Source: Prostheceraeus crozeri (taxonomy: Eukaryota > Platyhelminthes > Polycladida > Euryleptidae). From it: a DNA stretch of 64,000 bases. A program made the translations under genes and the position numbers. The notes under the pieces were generated by a model, which saw only the letters and a program-made list of their open reading frames with translations, made no database searches and was not told the DNA's origin. Location of the stretch: positions 40,712-104,711 of the forward strand of contig CAJQUW010006992.1 in the NCBI GenBank assembly GCA_907163375.1, given 5' to 3'. Positions 46,893 through 59,007 of this stretch are shown here, piece after piece; the stretch's first letter is position 1, and each line of letters begins with the position of its first letter.

Positions 46893-47478
46893 ATTGCTGT
46901 ATCAATTATCAATCATTTTCGATGAAAGTTGATCAAATGCCGCTTTAAGTTGGATGCATGCGACTCGGCTCCTCCCATCTTGTTGATGTGTGCTTCAACT
47001 GGTTTTCTCCAGTCTCTACCAGGCAGGAAAATCCCCATCCTTCTCCAAAAAATATGAGTACACTTTCGATTTTAATATGCGCTTCGGAGGAGAGATCACC
47101 TACGATTAACGTGAGGGTAAGAGGTAATGTTCTCAAACAGACTTAATTTTTGTCTCTGATGTGACCTTTGGTGCGAAGTTGTGGTCGATGCTAGGAATGC
47201 TTGTCTTCTCTACTAAATCACCTAGATAAAAGACAATCCTTTTTTCACTATCACGGTTCATTCCATCATACAAGCTATGCATGCAGCCATGTATCTGTGC
47301 TTTCGTTTGACGGAGAAAGTTGACATCAAGACAGTGACAGCTATGCACGAGGATAAATAATTTGCTTGTATTAAATTTCGTGTCTAGTTATGTTGTCTAT
47401 TTCGTGTCATTTGATAGGACTCCAACTTCGACTCTAGCAAAAATGATAGGACTCCAGGACTCCGACCCCGCATCCCTG

Positions 47479-47854
47479 CTTCGTCGGATTGTTGTCTACA
47501 CTGCAGTTACAGTGAGCGGCAAAGCAAGAGCTGGGAATTTTCTTCAAACCAGAGGAATTTTACACACTCAACCCTTTTGCGTTGGTAGTGAGACTGCACT
47601 TAGGAGCATGGCAAGATCGCTGGCGATGCAACACTGAATGTGTCAGCAACAAAAATGTGGGGTGAGAGGTCCTCCGAAAGGTCCTCAAAGAAAAGACAGT
47701 GAAACTAATGATTTAGGTGGCCTGTATAAAATTGCCACATTACATAGTAACGTTATTTTAATTCGAAAAACAAAGATGTTTCGCATTAAATAAATAATTC
47801 TTTTGGATGAAATTACTCAAAACAGCCAATCATCTGAAGGGATGAATCATGGAA
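47479..47854. other. No gene recognised
   Basis: The 8-bp hAT target copy opens this stretch. Nothing else is supported. Confidence 0.4.
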
Positions 47855-48589
47855 TGATCATTCGTGGATTATTGATTTGCAAGGAGCATGAAAAGAGTAA
47901 AATTTTGAAAAATGTCGTTTTTTGTCCCTATCTCACTAAGGAAGCAAAAAAGCATGCCAATCTTTTGTCACTAATGTGGCTTACATACATTAATGATGCT
48001 ATAAAAACTTCATTGAAATTTGCTGTGGTACTTTGTGGGTATTCAGCTTCATAGTTTGCGATTTTCACAATTTATGGAAATACAATTGCCAACTTTGAGC
48101 GTCGATGTCTATGTCATAAACGCTCAAGTGTTAAATTGATTGTCTGGGGTACTAAAGCACGTCATTGACATCGTGTGTACAAAGTTTGGTGAGGCTAGCT
48201 TCAAAAGAAACAAATATAGACGCATTTTAGTCGTTGCTAAGGACCGTTGCTAAAGAAAATCCGTCGACAGCCAGACAAAAGATCGTTTTTAAATGCGTTA
48301 AGGACTGAAATCTGCAATTCTCATGTAATATACAAGGATGACTTGAATGCAATTATCATGCTTGTGCGTGAATCAAGTAAGTAATGCGACTTTTTGCATT
48401 TTTTAGCTTGACCCTTGAACGAACCAAACTGTGGCACTCAAGAATGTGATTTTTTCAAGATCTACACTTCCATGATAACAAACCTTTTGTGCTCGAATTT
48501 AGGGAGAAAATGTTGGAAGCTCCCGGTTTAGGGGGCTTTGCATAATTTGGCATCGTGTGTCATGCTTGTTATATCCACCAACACACTCA
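47855..48589 (-). repeat. Dispersed ~740-bp repeat, copy B (inverted)
   Basis: It matches 26175-26936 in reverse complement over its length, for example AAGGAGCATGAAAAGAGTAA and GGGGGCTTTGCA. The similarity is high enough to read by eye, with scattered small differences. Confidence 0.75.
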
Positions 48590-49459
48590 TCTTCGGACAA
48601 ACAATCAAAAAGACATTCCGATGGTTCTGTGCCCTTCCAATCGACCACATACTGCCCGTACTTCATAGTACTCCATACGGTGATCATATTGCAACCAGAA
48701 CTCTAGATGAGACAATAATCGTAGATAGCCCCACTGCGGCGAATTTCGCAACGCCCACTGCTGATCTTCAAAACTATTACACAAATTTTGCCAAACCACA
48801 CATCAATCGAGACGGTATTGAGAGGGGTTTTAGCAAAACAGCATTGTTCTTGCTTTTAAGGCCATCCCTGGGCTGAGATGAAGGACTATTGAGCAGTGCA
48901 AAATACATGTAATATATTCGTGGTACCAAAAAGTAATTCATTCCAAAAATACACTAAGAAAGGTCTCGTTTGCTCCGCATTATGAAAAACATAATTTCAT
49001 AAAAAATAGTTTTGTAGATATAGAGATGCGCTGCAACAATCCTTCAGATAATAAAAAGTTGAAAAAGTTGATAATGAAAACATGTTCTGAAACATTCTGT
49101 TGGAGAGCGGATTGCAATGTAAGGTGTACATTGGAATGATGCATGGTGCATTTCAAACTTAGACTTTGTTTCTAGTAATTTTCATTATATATTGTCATGA
49201 CGATTCAACAGTCTTACATCCAATGACTTTAAAAGTTCAAAGTTTTTCATGCTACGAATTCGTGCAAATTTTTGAAGTACCTATCTGTTACTTCTTAAAT
49301 TTAGTTGTGTTTTGTCGTGATGCACGTGACAATTTACGAAGCACACATTGCGATGTATTTCAGGTCCTTTTTACAGGTAATAGACCTACCTACGTCATAA
49401 ATCTACGCAGGCTACGACCCCTCTCTTTTTTGTTGCTACATAAGTGACCTATCCAGTTC
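48590..49459. other. No gene recognised
   Basis: One frame ends with RDGIERGFSKTALF, faintly like the hAT HGNADxERGFS motif, but too short to call. The rest is non-coding as far as can be seen. Confidence 0.35.
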
Positions 49460-49840
49460 CAAAAAAATGTCTCTTCTATCAAATACGCTGATGGCTTCAG
49501 CATTATTTTTTCCTTTACATAGTGACGATGTCAGCGACATTTCTTTGAGCAGTGAAAGTGAAGTAGAAAGTGTAGAGATATTTTTTGTCACTCAATACAA
49601 CAAAATCCAAAGCGATGTTCATAACAAAGCAACGATCAGCACTTATGTATTGAGGTGGTGGAGAAAGTCGACAATCTAGACGCTACATTCAACAACCGTT
49701 TCAACTGGAAGGATCATATTTTCAATATCTATTCAAGCGCCAACAAACGCTTCTACGCCCTCAGAAAGATTCGAAACTATCTCGGACCAACAGATTTCCA
49801 TAAAGTATTTGAACTGAGCATCCGAAGTATTCTTGTATAA
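49460..49840 (+). pseudogene. LINE reverse-transcriptase fragment
   Basis: One frame gives IKYADGFSIIF near 49485, a decayed YADD-type catalytic motif. After a frame change, at 49690-49840, it gives NRFNWKDHIFNIYSSANKRF and YALRKIRNYLGP, then FELSIRSILV. The block NWKDHI-x-RFYALRKIR-x-IRSIL is typical of the thumb region of non-LTR retrotransposon reverse transcriptases. At least one frameshift separates the two. The 5' part, endonuclease and 3' end are missing. The clade was not determined. Confidence 0.65.
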
Positions 49841-49859
49841 AGGTCTTTAGACAGCATCT

Positions 49860-51500
49860 AATGAGCGGGAATGTGCTGATTGTGGTCACATCTTTACGAG
49901 GAAGCGTGATCTCGCCCGACACATCAGACAACGTGTATGTCAACCCAAGACATCATCAATCTCCCGAGGTGAGGATGATTCTATTCAACATGTCTCCTTT
50001 ACTTGTGACTTTTGTTTCCAATCTTTTGAAACAGGTTTTGAATTATCTTCACATAGACTTCACCACACACACACAAATGATAGTTATAGCAACAGCACCT
50101 CCTCTATTCGACTAACTGAAGTATCGCTCAATAATGTAGTGAGAAATTACCATATGGAATCCTCAGAAACTATTGCTGATTTTCCGGAGTGGTTCCATCA
50201 AAATTCAACATTGATAGATGCGCTCTTTCATAATTTAGAGCAGTTTAGAATAAAAGCGCTCATCTAACTTAAAATAAAATATGTTAAAGTTGATTATCAT
50301 ACTGGTGAAATAGTACAGAGGTTGGTGTTTTACATACCCTCCCCTCCTCTCCTGCTACAGAGGTAGTCGATAAAGAAGATTGGTTAAATTTTCACATCCA
50401 AGGACTAATATCAAATATTGACAAATTTAACGAGCGCGATAGTGGTCTAATTTTTGATGGCATAGAATCTGCCAAGTTTAAAATTACTCTATTAGAAAAT
50501 TACCGTGATTGAGGCTCCTTCAATCTTCCAAAAACGTTAAGAGCTAAGAATGCAGTCATTTCTGTTGATTGTGAATCACAGTGTTTTCAGTATGCGGTAT
50601 TGTCTATTCTCCACTATCATGATGTACGGAACAACCGTTTCCGTAGAAGCAAATATCATGAATGGGAGAATGAATTGAAGTTTGATGACTGCAATAGCGA
50701 AGACATGAAGTGTAAAGACATAGAGAAATTTGAAAAACTAAATGAAATTAAAATAGTTGTTCACATCTGGCAAGAGGGGCTTAAGGGGTGTGCGCTACAA
50801 CAACCGTTCATCAACTTATGATCGGGTAGTCAATCTCCTGCTAGTATATCAAAATGATAGTGAAAATTGGCATTACTGTGGTATTCCTAAAATGACTCGA
50901 CTATATTCCCACTTAACATCTAGAAGAGGAGAGTATTTCATATGTGACCGTTGTATGCGTCCCTTCTGGTCAAAAGATACATTTGAAACACATTATGAAT
51001 GGTGTAAGCGAGGTAAATTGCAAATAGAATGCATGCCCAAAGATAAAGAGTTTTCATATAGAGAGAAAGGTGATGAATTAAGTCCTCTTCGTGTCATCTA
51101 TGCTGACATCGAATGCTATATTGATGATAACACCCATAAAGCGGCAGCTATATCATGTTATGAGGTATGGCATGATTACTTCAAAAATAAAAATAATAAA
51201 ATGCACGTCTGGCAAGGTGAGGATTGTATACATAAATTCTTACAATTCCTCGAAAGCGCTGTCAAATTTCAACAAAAATATGATAGTGAACTCCAACGCA
51301 GATCATTGAATATGTTCAGCAGATGATCAAGTAAAATTTGAAAGTTGTAAAGTCTGCGCAACATGTAATAAAACGTTTGATGAAGACAAAATCAAGAAAG
51401 TGCGCGACCATGATCACATCACTGGTAAATTTAGAAACGCGCTATGTAGAAGATATAATTCTGTCTAAAGGTGATGAAGAATGCTTGAATCATGTCGAAC
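49860..51500 (+). pseudogene. Third Polinton-type polymerase B relic
   Basis: Scattered recognisable pieces are in the order of a Polinton polymerase amino half: C2H2 fingers (ADCGHIFTRKRDLARH; CDFCFQSFETGFELSSH), a KVDYHTGEIV and FYIPS strand, CFQYAVLSILHYHDV with KDIEKFEKLNEIKIVV, the finger FICDRCMRPFWS, the exonuclease-type VIYADIECY and a Cys/His cluster with KVRDHDHITGKF. It differs clearly from the polymerases of Polintons 1 and 2, so it comes from another, older lineage. It is a fossil, broken many times. No capsid genes or terminal repeats were found near it. Confidence 0.75.
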
Positions 51501-51868
51501 ACCAAGCGCAAAGAATTATGTGCCCTCAATTACTAAATTTTGTAAATGTAATGGAACAAAATTAAGAAACGGCAGCGAGAACATCAGCGGCATATTTTTC
51601 CGCAATGCTGAAATCAATCAAATTCATGCTCTGCATTCCCTGATCCCAAAGAGACCTAGGCATTCTGGGCATGTTCGAATTCCATATTGCAGAATCAAAA
51701 AGCGAAAGATGTCGTTCATTCCATTCATAGCCAATGGTTAGTGTTAAAAAAGCTAGACTTCTTTTTGTATCAGCAGTTGTTTGAATTTGATTATTTATGT
51801 GTATTTGAAGATTATCGTTCCTCTTGACAAATATGTACGCCTTACTACATTACATAAGGCGAATGATA
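51501..51868. other. No gene recognised
   Basis: Tail of the polymerase relic and unassigned sequence up to the proposed left end of E3. Confidence 0.35.
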
Positions 51869-52110
51869 CCCCAACAACATTGTGACGTTTCGTAACGTAA
51901 CAGAAACGTTTCACGAATGTCTCAATTGAACGTTTCGTAACGTCCGTTTGTCCGTTATTATTACGTGACGGAACGTTTCAGCAAGTTGCACGGTAACGTT
52001 TCAGAAAGTCTCAACGTCACGCTATTTTGACGTTTCGTTACGTTTCAGTAACTCTATACGCAACACTATTTCAGCGTTTCGTTACGTTTTATTAAGTTAC
52101 ATGTGACTTT
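51869..52110. repeat. E3 left end with AACGTTTC array
   Basis: Close variants of AACGTTTC, in both orientations, recur roughly every 15-30 bp (GACGTTTCGTAACG, AGAAACGTTTCACG, GGTAACGTTTCAG and others). Confidence 0.7.
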
Positions 52111-53891
52111 TCATTAAATCACACTGAACACTTTTCACCTTTTAAATAGAAATGAAATGCCTTTCTCTATTATATGTTAGGACATTCTTCAATATAGCAA
52201 GGCTTTCTACTTCTAGTTGATACATAATGCTATTCAAGCAGAACTCTATGCGTTTTTTACCGTAAGAAACATTTAGGAAAACGTTGAGTACCGTTGTATA
52301 ACTTTACAGCTTATAGAGCATCCAAAGTCCCCGTTTTCATTCATTGATATAACCAGTCTCAAAAATAGAGTCAAGTAAAAAAACATCATTGATATACTTC
52401 AAGTATAATTAAAAAACAGTATTATTCATCAAATACAAAATTTCTACAGAGAAACTCAATCAAATGGAAGTATTGAAACAAAAGTCGTGAACAAAAAAGA
52501 TACCAAGGCTGGATCGGTAATATCTCGAGGCACTGCAGTTATTTTGTTCATAATTCATTTCTAGAATATAATGCGAAAAATAGAAGATTAATATTATCAA
52601 TATTTATTAATTGTAACATTGATAAATATTATATTTATTAATGATAACAAATAATTTATTAATATAATATTAATTGTATCAATATAAAAATAGAATGATT
52701 TAACATTGTCAACAGCTCTCCAGCCATGTGAATTTTATCAAATATGTACATGCTAATTAAAACAATGCATGAAGCCGACTAGACATCACAGAGGTATATG
52801 TAGATCGATAAAATGGACTAGTAAAAATATTTTACTCAGAATTCATTCCGACGTCGTCATGAGAAAATATCTGAGCTGATTATTCATTTGATAACAGTGA
52901 AGTGTTAGAGTCCTTTAATACATCACATAATAAAAGGCCAAAAAATCATGCTATCTTAAATCAACCATAGGGCCTATCTGTTGCTCTGATGTCATCAGTC
53001 TCTGTACATCTGTATAAAAATTAAACCATGAACAGACCGTATATGAGTAGCCGATATTGAAAGGTTATTGATACATTGCATAATCAGATAAAGAAGGCCT
53101 TTCATCATCATCAGACGATGACTGCATAGTTTCAAGCTTGATCTATGATTACTTCTTTGAATTGTATTAAAACTTGCGAAAATATAATTAACAGAGGTGA
53201 CAGGCCTACATGTTAGGTAAAATTTAAGCCAATTGTCATACTACACTCATGACAGAGAATGAATTCAAAATAGGTGTGAAATTCTAAGAAACAGGATCAA
53301 TATCTAAATGGTCAACTTGTTTGGGAATACACAAAAACAGCTGATTATGATTTAAGTGCAAACATAATCTGAGGATTTTGCATTTAAACAATTTAAATTT
53401 ATTTATTGGTGGATCTATACGTGTCATTCCATTTTCCTACATCAATCATAGTGACCTCGCAGCATCTTGAACATTTTCTCCGAGAACGTTGATGAATAGG
53501 AAAGTGTAGAAAAGAATAACAATCACTTCGTTGTTTGTTGACACGTGAATATTGAATTGTTATCAATGAATGCGATAAACAAAAGTTTGTAGTATCAACC
53601 CCCTTTCCCCTTACAAAAGCAAGTAGCATGGAATGAGTATCAGTGTAAACCGTACAATGCGAAACCGAGAAAGAGATCGATACGAAACCGATAGTTTGGT
53701 GTAGGACAGCGGTTTAAATACGAATTTTTGAATATCCTTATGTAGGGCCTATAAAATAGCTTGGTGTCGAGCATTTTGCTAGTTGCGTTTGATGTCCGGA
53801 TTTTGAATCGAAGACAGTCTTGGTTTCCTATTGTACGGTTTACAGTATGCACTCGTAGTTTAAAAAGTGGTGAAATGTCTTACAAATCCGT
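52111..53891. other. No gene recognised (inside E3)
   Basis: Very AT-rich around 52560-52700 (runs of AATATTATTA words). The only frames are short and featureless. Confidence 0.35.
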
Positions 53892-54082
53892 CTAGTCACT
53901 ATCCGCAGCGTTAATGTTCTCAGTCGGCACGGAAGACGCTCTACTTGGGACACCACTTATTCTGCGACTCCCCTTCTCTTCAGCTCGTCCAACCTTCAAG
54001 GGCATTCGCTTCAGCTGCTCACTTACTTCGGTGTTGATTTTCTCCGCTGACTTTGCCTCACCGAATTTTTTGGCTATTGTTT
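53892..54082 (-). CDS. Possible 3'-terminal exon inside E3
   Basis: The minus strand reads CCATTGTATTGCAG then an open stretch encoding TIAKKFGEAKSAEKINTEVS and GVPSRASSVPTENINAADSD up to a stop. The acceptor-like AG follows a T-rich run. The content is charged and low in hydrophobics, without a known domain. The phase does not agree simply with the exon at 54790-54950, so an intermediate exon would be needed if they belong together. Confidence 0.3.
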
Positions 54083-54404
54083 CTGCAATACAATGGATAA
54101 GGTGTACGAGTATGAGGTAGAGTAAGAGTTCAGCTATCACATGCAAGACTTATGAATGTATGATAGGGTATATACAATTTAAAATGTATTACAAAATATT
54201 TGCAATATGCGTAAGCGCATATTTCACTGAAACACATGCATGTAGGAAATCTATATCATCATTTGGTTAGATTTTGTTGCTTGAGTTCTGTTTCACTTTA
54301 TTGATGAAAAGGCATCGCTTCGATTGCAGACTGCACTGAATTTGTTGAGCTGACACATGTTCGTTAGTGTTTATGGACAGGGGATGTAAAATTAATAACA
54401 CTTT

Positions 54405-54429
54405 CACACACACACACACACACACACAC
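54405..54429. repeat. (CA)n microsatellite
   Basis: About 12 uninterrupted CA units. Confidence 0.95.
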
Positions 54430-54789
54430 CTAAAGAAAATAACATACGCACACACTCATCCAGGCTCTGGAGAGAAGAGAAGAAAAGAAGAAGGGCAGCA
54501 ATTTATCAATCAAACACATTCATCTAAATTAGTTGCTACGATTATGGAAAGGGGAATTAGTAAATACAAATAACAAAACTTTTACATTATCTAGATTCCA
54601 TACAATTGGATCGACAATGGAGGTTTCCCAATTCGTAGTCAAACTACATAACTTTTAACAACTGCTAATAGGAAAGTTGCATTAATTCCAAAATGTCATA
54701 TTTTTTATACACGCGCTCTGCGATGCCAAAAATGGAAGAAAATTATCAGATCATATAAATCTAATAAGCGACTGCAATTATATAATTAC

Positions 54790-54950
54790 CGTGGATTATG
54801 GGAAGAAAATGAGCAGCACTTTTTTTTTCCTTTTCTTCCTTCACGGCTGTACTGGCACCAAATGGTCGCGGGTGCTAGAGCGATTAAAACGCACATAATA
54901 ATCCGTCCAAGTTTGCCGCCTGGAGAAATTGCATTAGCAAGGTATCTGAC
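54790..54950 (-). CDS. Possible internal exon, DUF4806-like
   Basis: The 161-bp stretch is bounded on the minus strand by TTCCCTTTCAG (acceptor) and CACG-GTAATTA (donor). It encodes VRYLANAISPGGKLGRIIM then YSREGRKGKKKCCSF. The pattern (hydrophobic helix, then Y-S-x-x-G-R-K-G-K-K-x-F) resembles the end of DUF4806 domains, found in invertebrate transposon-linked proteins. Family membership is a pattern-level guess. It would be an accessory gene of E3 or a captured host exon. Confidence 0.35.
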
Positions 54951-56759
54951 CTGAAAGGGAAAGAAAATGGCTCTATCCAATCAAAACATGATTTTTTTTA
55001 AATATCTAGCCTTACTAGTTTTTGTCTTGGGAGCGATTGAAAATTTCTCCCTAATTCCTCCGAGGAATCCGGATATGGATACGAGAATACCTCAGGATCC
55101 AACTCCTTACTAGAGCTGTCGACTGACATGGCCCTGCATGAGATTGTATCTGTCGAAGAATACGCCCATGCTCCAACTGCCTCTCCTCAATGCGCGCCAC
55201 AGCCGTGAAGAGTTCTTTGAACCACACCGAAAAATGTAGTATAGGCTTATAGCGTCGATTTACAAGCAGTTAAATGAAAGGGACAAGTATGAAAAGTAGA
55301 GTAAGTTATACATGATTCAGTAAAATTAACTGACCGACAAGACTCTTGATGTTTTCAACGGTACCAATGACCCTAAATTAATGATTTCTAATAAATGCAA
55401 AATGTTATGTAAGAATAAGACGGTCAACTACCTGTAAAAATCAAAAATGCCTGAAGAGCCAAGCTTATCTGAAAAACGCATCAGTTGGACTGGACTCATA
55501 GGGAGAGCTCTCAAATTGAGCTCTTGATGTTGGAACGATCATCGACACTTCGTCATCCATGATGGCATTTACATCATTTTCTTCATTTGTCACTGACGAG
55601 TCTAAAGTTATTGAATTCAGCATATCCTCCCTCCTAGTCAGAATCCTTCTTCGTTTTGTACGTATTGACATATCCATTGAACAATATCTGCAATAGCATT
55701 TCCATAATTAGATTGATTGTAATAATTTATTATATCTTTGGACTATGCCTACGATGATCGTTTAAAAGATGAATCGTTTTTCTGAAATTTCTTCTAGGGA
55801 CCTGTGAATAGGCAGCGTAACGTGCTACGTAGCTCGTTTAAAGGTTGGAATATACCAGAGTTTCGAACTCGATTGAAATTTTAATCGCGGTCGAGATTCG
55901 AGATCAGGATTTTTTATCGATGTCGAGGTTCGATCGAGGTCAGGTTTCTTTCAATCTTCATTCGAAAGTATTTTAAATGCGATCCTATTGGAATCTATTA
56001 CATATCATGGATCATGCTATTAGGCCTAGAGAGGCAATTATTGTGGTGTATGCCTATGCTCCAATATGCATGTAATATCCAACGAATAGTACAGTTAACA
56101 TAGTGGTACTCAGCCTTAGGTGACTATCTGGTGAGACAGGCTTACATAGGCCTAATCTGTACCGCAATCATCGCTTCATTGTTTGAGATTGCTGATTCAA
56201 TACATTGCATGCATGTAGTATGCAGTGTGGCTTGGCAGTTTTGAGAGAACTAATTACATGTCAAGGACTTAAACGGCAATTCAGAAAGACAATGGCTTTG
56301 ATTGTTTCATCAGAGTATTACTGCGTTCAACTTTGATAAGATAATGGTATTTAGTTATGAAAAATACTTAGTCTGACCGTCGACACTTTGATGGTCGAAG
56401 TAGTAGCTTTCAAACATGAAGCTTCTGGCTAATCATCAATGTAAAAGCAGCAATAGCAAAAATCATCATTCCAAGCAATCTGAGATTTATCCAGAGCTAA
56501 AATATCTGAGATCCACAGGCCAAACTACGTGCATGACGATCAAATTATTGGTATGGCGTGGCCATACTTGCCATACCGCCTTCCGGCGCCTATGGCTAGC
56601 GGCTGAGTACCAGTCATTAGACGACTGATCGGCCTAAAGCTGAGAAAAAGCTCTGAAACATACTCACTGCTTTTTTAACACCAGCTCACTACGTAGGGAA
56701 TCACACAAAATCCCGCACTGAAAACGTAGAAACACGCTCTGCACTTCGTAAAATATTGT
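54951..56759. other. No gene recognised (inside E3)
   Basis: A minus-strand frame at 55465-55677 (MDMSIRTKRRRILTRRED) follows TATTGCAG and might be a 5' exon, but nothing confirms it. A CGAGGTTCGATCGAGGTC patch lies near 55920. Confidence 0.3.
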
Positions 56760-57525
56760 GACCTTCCTGTGTCATTAGTTAGGCAGTCAGAGCTAGTTTC
56801 TACAGGTACACGAGGCCAAAAATGAGACTTTCGCAGAATGATGTACACCCTACGCCTACTGCAAATCTGCGTGTCTGTAGAGTTCTAGTGAGTTCCTCTT
56901 CTTGTCAGACACGATCAAAGAGAAACACATGTTAATCCAATAGGATGCAATCTGCAGTTTTTTGCAAAAATGAAAATCTCTATGTTTTATCTTACTGAGT
57001 GAAAACTACAAAGTCAAAGAGGTATAATTTTTGACATGCTGTGACTTCAGGTCATTTCCTATCATATGGATGTGATATTATTGTGCTTCCGAGAGGGGAT
57101 GCATGCGAAATTGTGGTTCAATGTGGATGAAGTCACCTAACATGTTAGTGTTTGACGACATTGGGAGGCTTGCCAAATCTGAATGTGGTTTAGCTTCGTA
57201 GACAGGGGTGTATGAACATGATAGGAAATGACATGAAGTCATGCCATGTCAATAATCATGCACATAGACCTGGTACTCTCAGTGAGAGATAACATGGAAT
57301 TTCTCATTTTTGCAAAAATCTGCAATCTGCGTCCCATTGGACTAACACGTGTTATTCTTTGACCGTGTCTGACAAGACGAGGAACTTACTAAAACTCGGC
57401 AGACGCCAAGATTCGCAGTATGCATAGGGAGTACATCATTCTGTGAAAGTCTCATTTTCAGTCTCGTTCCCTGCAGAAACTCGCTGTGGCTGACCGGATT
57501 AATGACACAGCGAGGATTCTGGAAA
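56760..57525. repeat. Fold-back element with ~320-bp inverted arms
   Basis: 56760-57085 and 57205-57525 are inverted copies. Examples are TGTGTCATTA, GAGTTTCTGCAG / GTTTCTACAGG, AATGAGACTTTC, CTGTCAGACACG-type and TTTCCTATCAT words, in mirror order. The loop is ~120 bp. Similarity is moderate with small gaps. No coding content. Confidence 0.75.
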
Positions 57526-58453
57526 TATACTGCGGTAAACTCGTCTGATCGCAAATTTATGCAGTAGAAAGTGCACTCTACACACTTATCCAACCTTAAG
57601 ACGTGTCGAGTGAGAGAAGGTTATAAAGAGAAAATAGGGTACAATTAAAGCAATTTTTTAGGCCGGCCGATGTATAAGGATTACAGATTTCTTCAATCAC
57701 TATGTCTACTCGAATCGAATCTCGAAGCTTTGCAGGTCCGCAGTAGGTTCCCAAGATTATCTAGTATAGGGATGTCTATATGTGGCTACTACTCAGACTG
57801 GCTACCATAATCTACGGTCTAATTACTTCAGACATCTGTAGCTCAGTTCGCAGTGATGTGTACTTACACTAAAATGCATATTCATAGTCGAACTATCGCT
57901 AAATTATGAATTGATCAGGTTAGCAGCACCTCTACATTAGAAATGTTTCTCAATCAATAAAGTCAAGACTATAAACTAAATTAATGAGAAAATTAAGAAT
58001 ATAATGGAAAAGTGTCCCCTCAAACGAATTACATGTATATACAGAACAATCTTCTACGCATGCATTTCTTCTGACTTCTCTGATCAAGTGCCAAACTAAT
58101 AGCATGTTTTTGAGTAGGCAGAGGTTACTATTACGCCGGTGGCTACTACACCGGTGAAGAGGGAAATGCTGATAGGCTCATAAGTAAGCAAAATGCAAAA
58201 ATTATCTACGGTGCATGGAACAATACATAAAAATTTTGTTGTATTGAGTATCCTGGAGTCTACTCTGTTCAGGACCTTGGAAATACGCTTGCTTCGCTTT
58301 AGCAGCTTCTCACAAAACTTGTGTGAAGCAAGACGCTTCTGATGAGTCAAGACGCTTCTGACAAATATCTCTCGCTATGTTGAGTGATTTTGAGTTTCCC
58401 AAAGATAACTTGGTAATAGACACACGGTGTGTCGGAAGCAAAATTAAGCGAAG
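57526..58453. other. No gene recognised (inside E3)
   Basis: Only short frames. Nothing supported. Confidence 0.35.
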
Positions 58454-58917
58454 AAAAATGCCCACCAATAATTTTAAGTTTTCCTACATCAGAATTTGAC
58501 GCTGAATCCAATGAGACCAAAATGAAAATCTTTCATCGAGGGGTTCTCGAGATAATCGATAAAATCGATTTTATCGATCACTATATTTGATCGATACGTC
58601 CCATTTTATGATTGGAAAAATGCCCACCAATAATTTTAAGTTTATCTAGATCAGAATTTGACGCTGAATCCAATGAGACCAAAATGAAAATCTTTCATCG
58701 AGGGGTTCTCGAGATAATCGATAAAATCGATTTTATCGATCACTATATTTGATCGATACGTCCAATTTTATGATTGGAAAAATGCCCACCAATAATTTTA
58801 AGTTTATCTAGATCAGAATTTGACGCTGAATCCAATGAGACCAAAATGAAAATCTTTCATCGAGGGGTTCTTGAGATAATCGATAAAATCGATTTGATCA
58901 ACAATATTAGTTTTGAT
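58454..58917. repeat. Tandem repeat, 162-bp period, with perfect palindromes
   Basis: Units start at 58454, 58616 and 58778 (AAAAATGCCCACCAATAATT). The first two each contain a perfect 24-bp palindrome, ATCGATAAAATC followed by its mirror; the third is truncated in the palindrome. The units are nearly identical, so the array is recent. Confidence 0.92.
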
Positions 58918-59007
58918 AACGCACACTTATAAGCACTATTTATAAATTTAAGCAATTTGTTTGAATTAATTCCAAAATGTTTACTGATGCATTTAATCAG
59001 TCTTTCT

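Larger units (their letters stand above)
44829..47478 (+). mobile_element. hAT-type non-autonomous element with nested insertions
   Basis: The left end CAGGAATGCGGAGTCC and right end CCGCATCCCTG are inverted. CTTCGTGG (44821-44828) and CTTCGTCG (47479-47486) form an 8-bp target duplication with one mismatch, as expected for hAT. Without its three inserted elements it would be about 740 bp and non-coding. The right ~585 bp align with 25588-26174. Confidence 0.75.

Noticed and set aside
47803-48054. Plus-strand frame of 83 residues, with a related frame at 26737-26919
   Set aside because: Both lie in the two copies of the dispersed repeat, and the translation shows no domain; similarity reflects the repeat, not a gene.
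48499-48687. Minus-strand frame with CLFDCLSEDECVGGYNKHDTRC
   Set aside because: The cysteine spacing recalls PAN/Apple-type exons, but the frame is short, partly overlaps the dispersed repeat and has no convincing splice borders.
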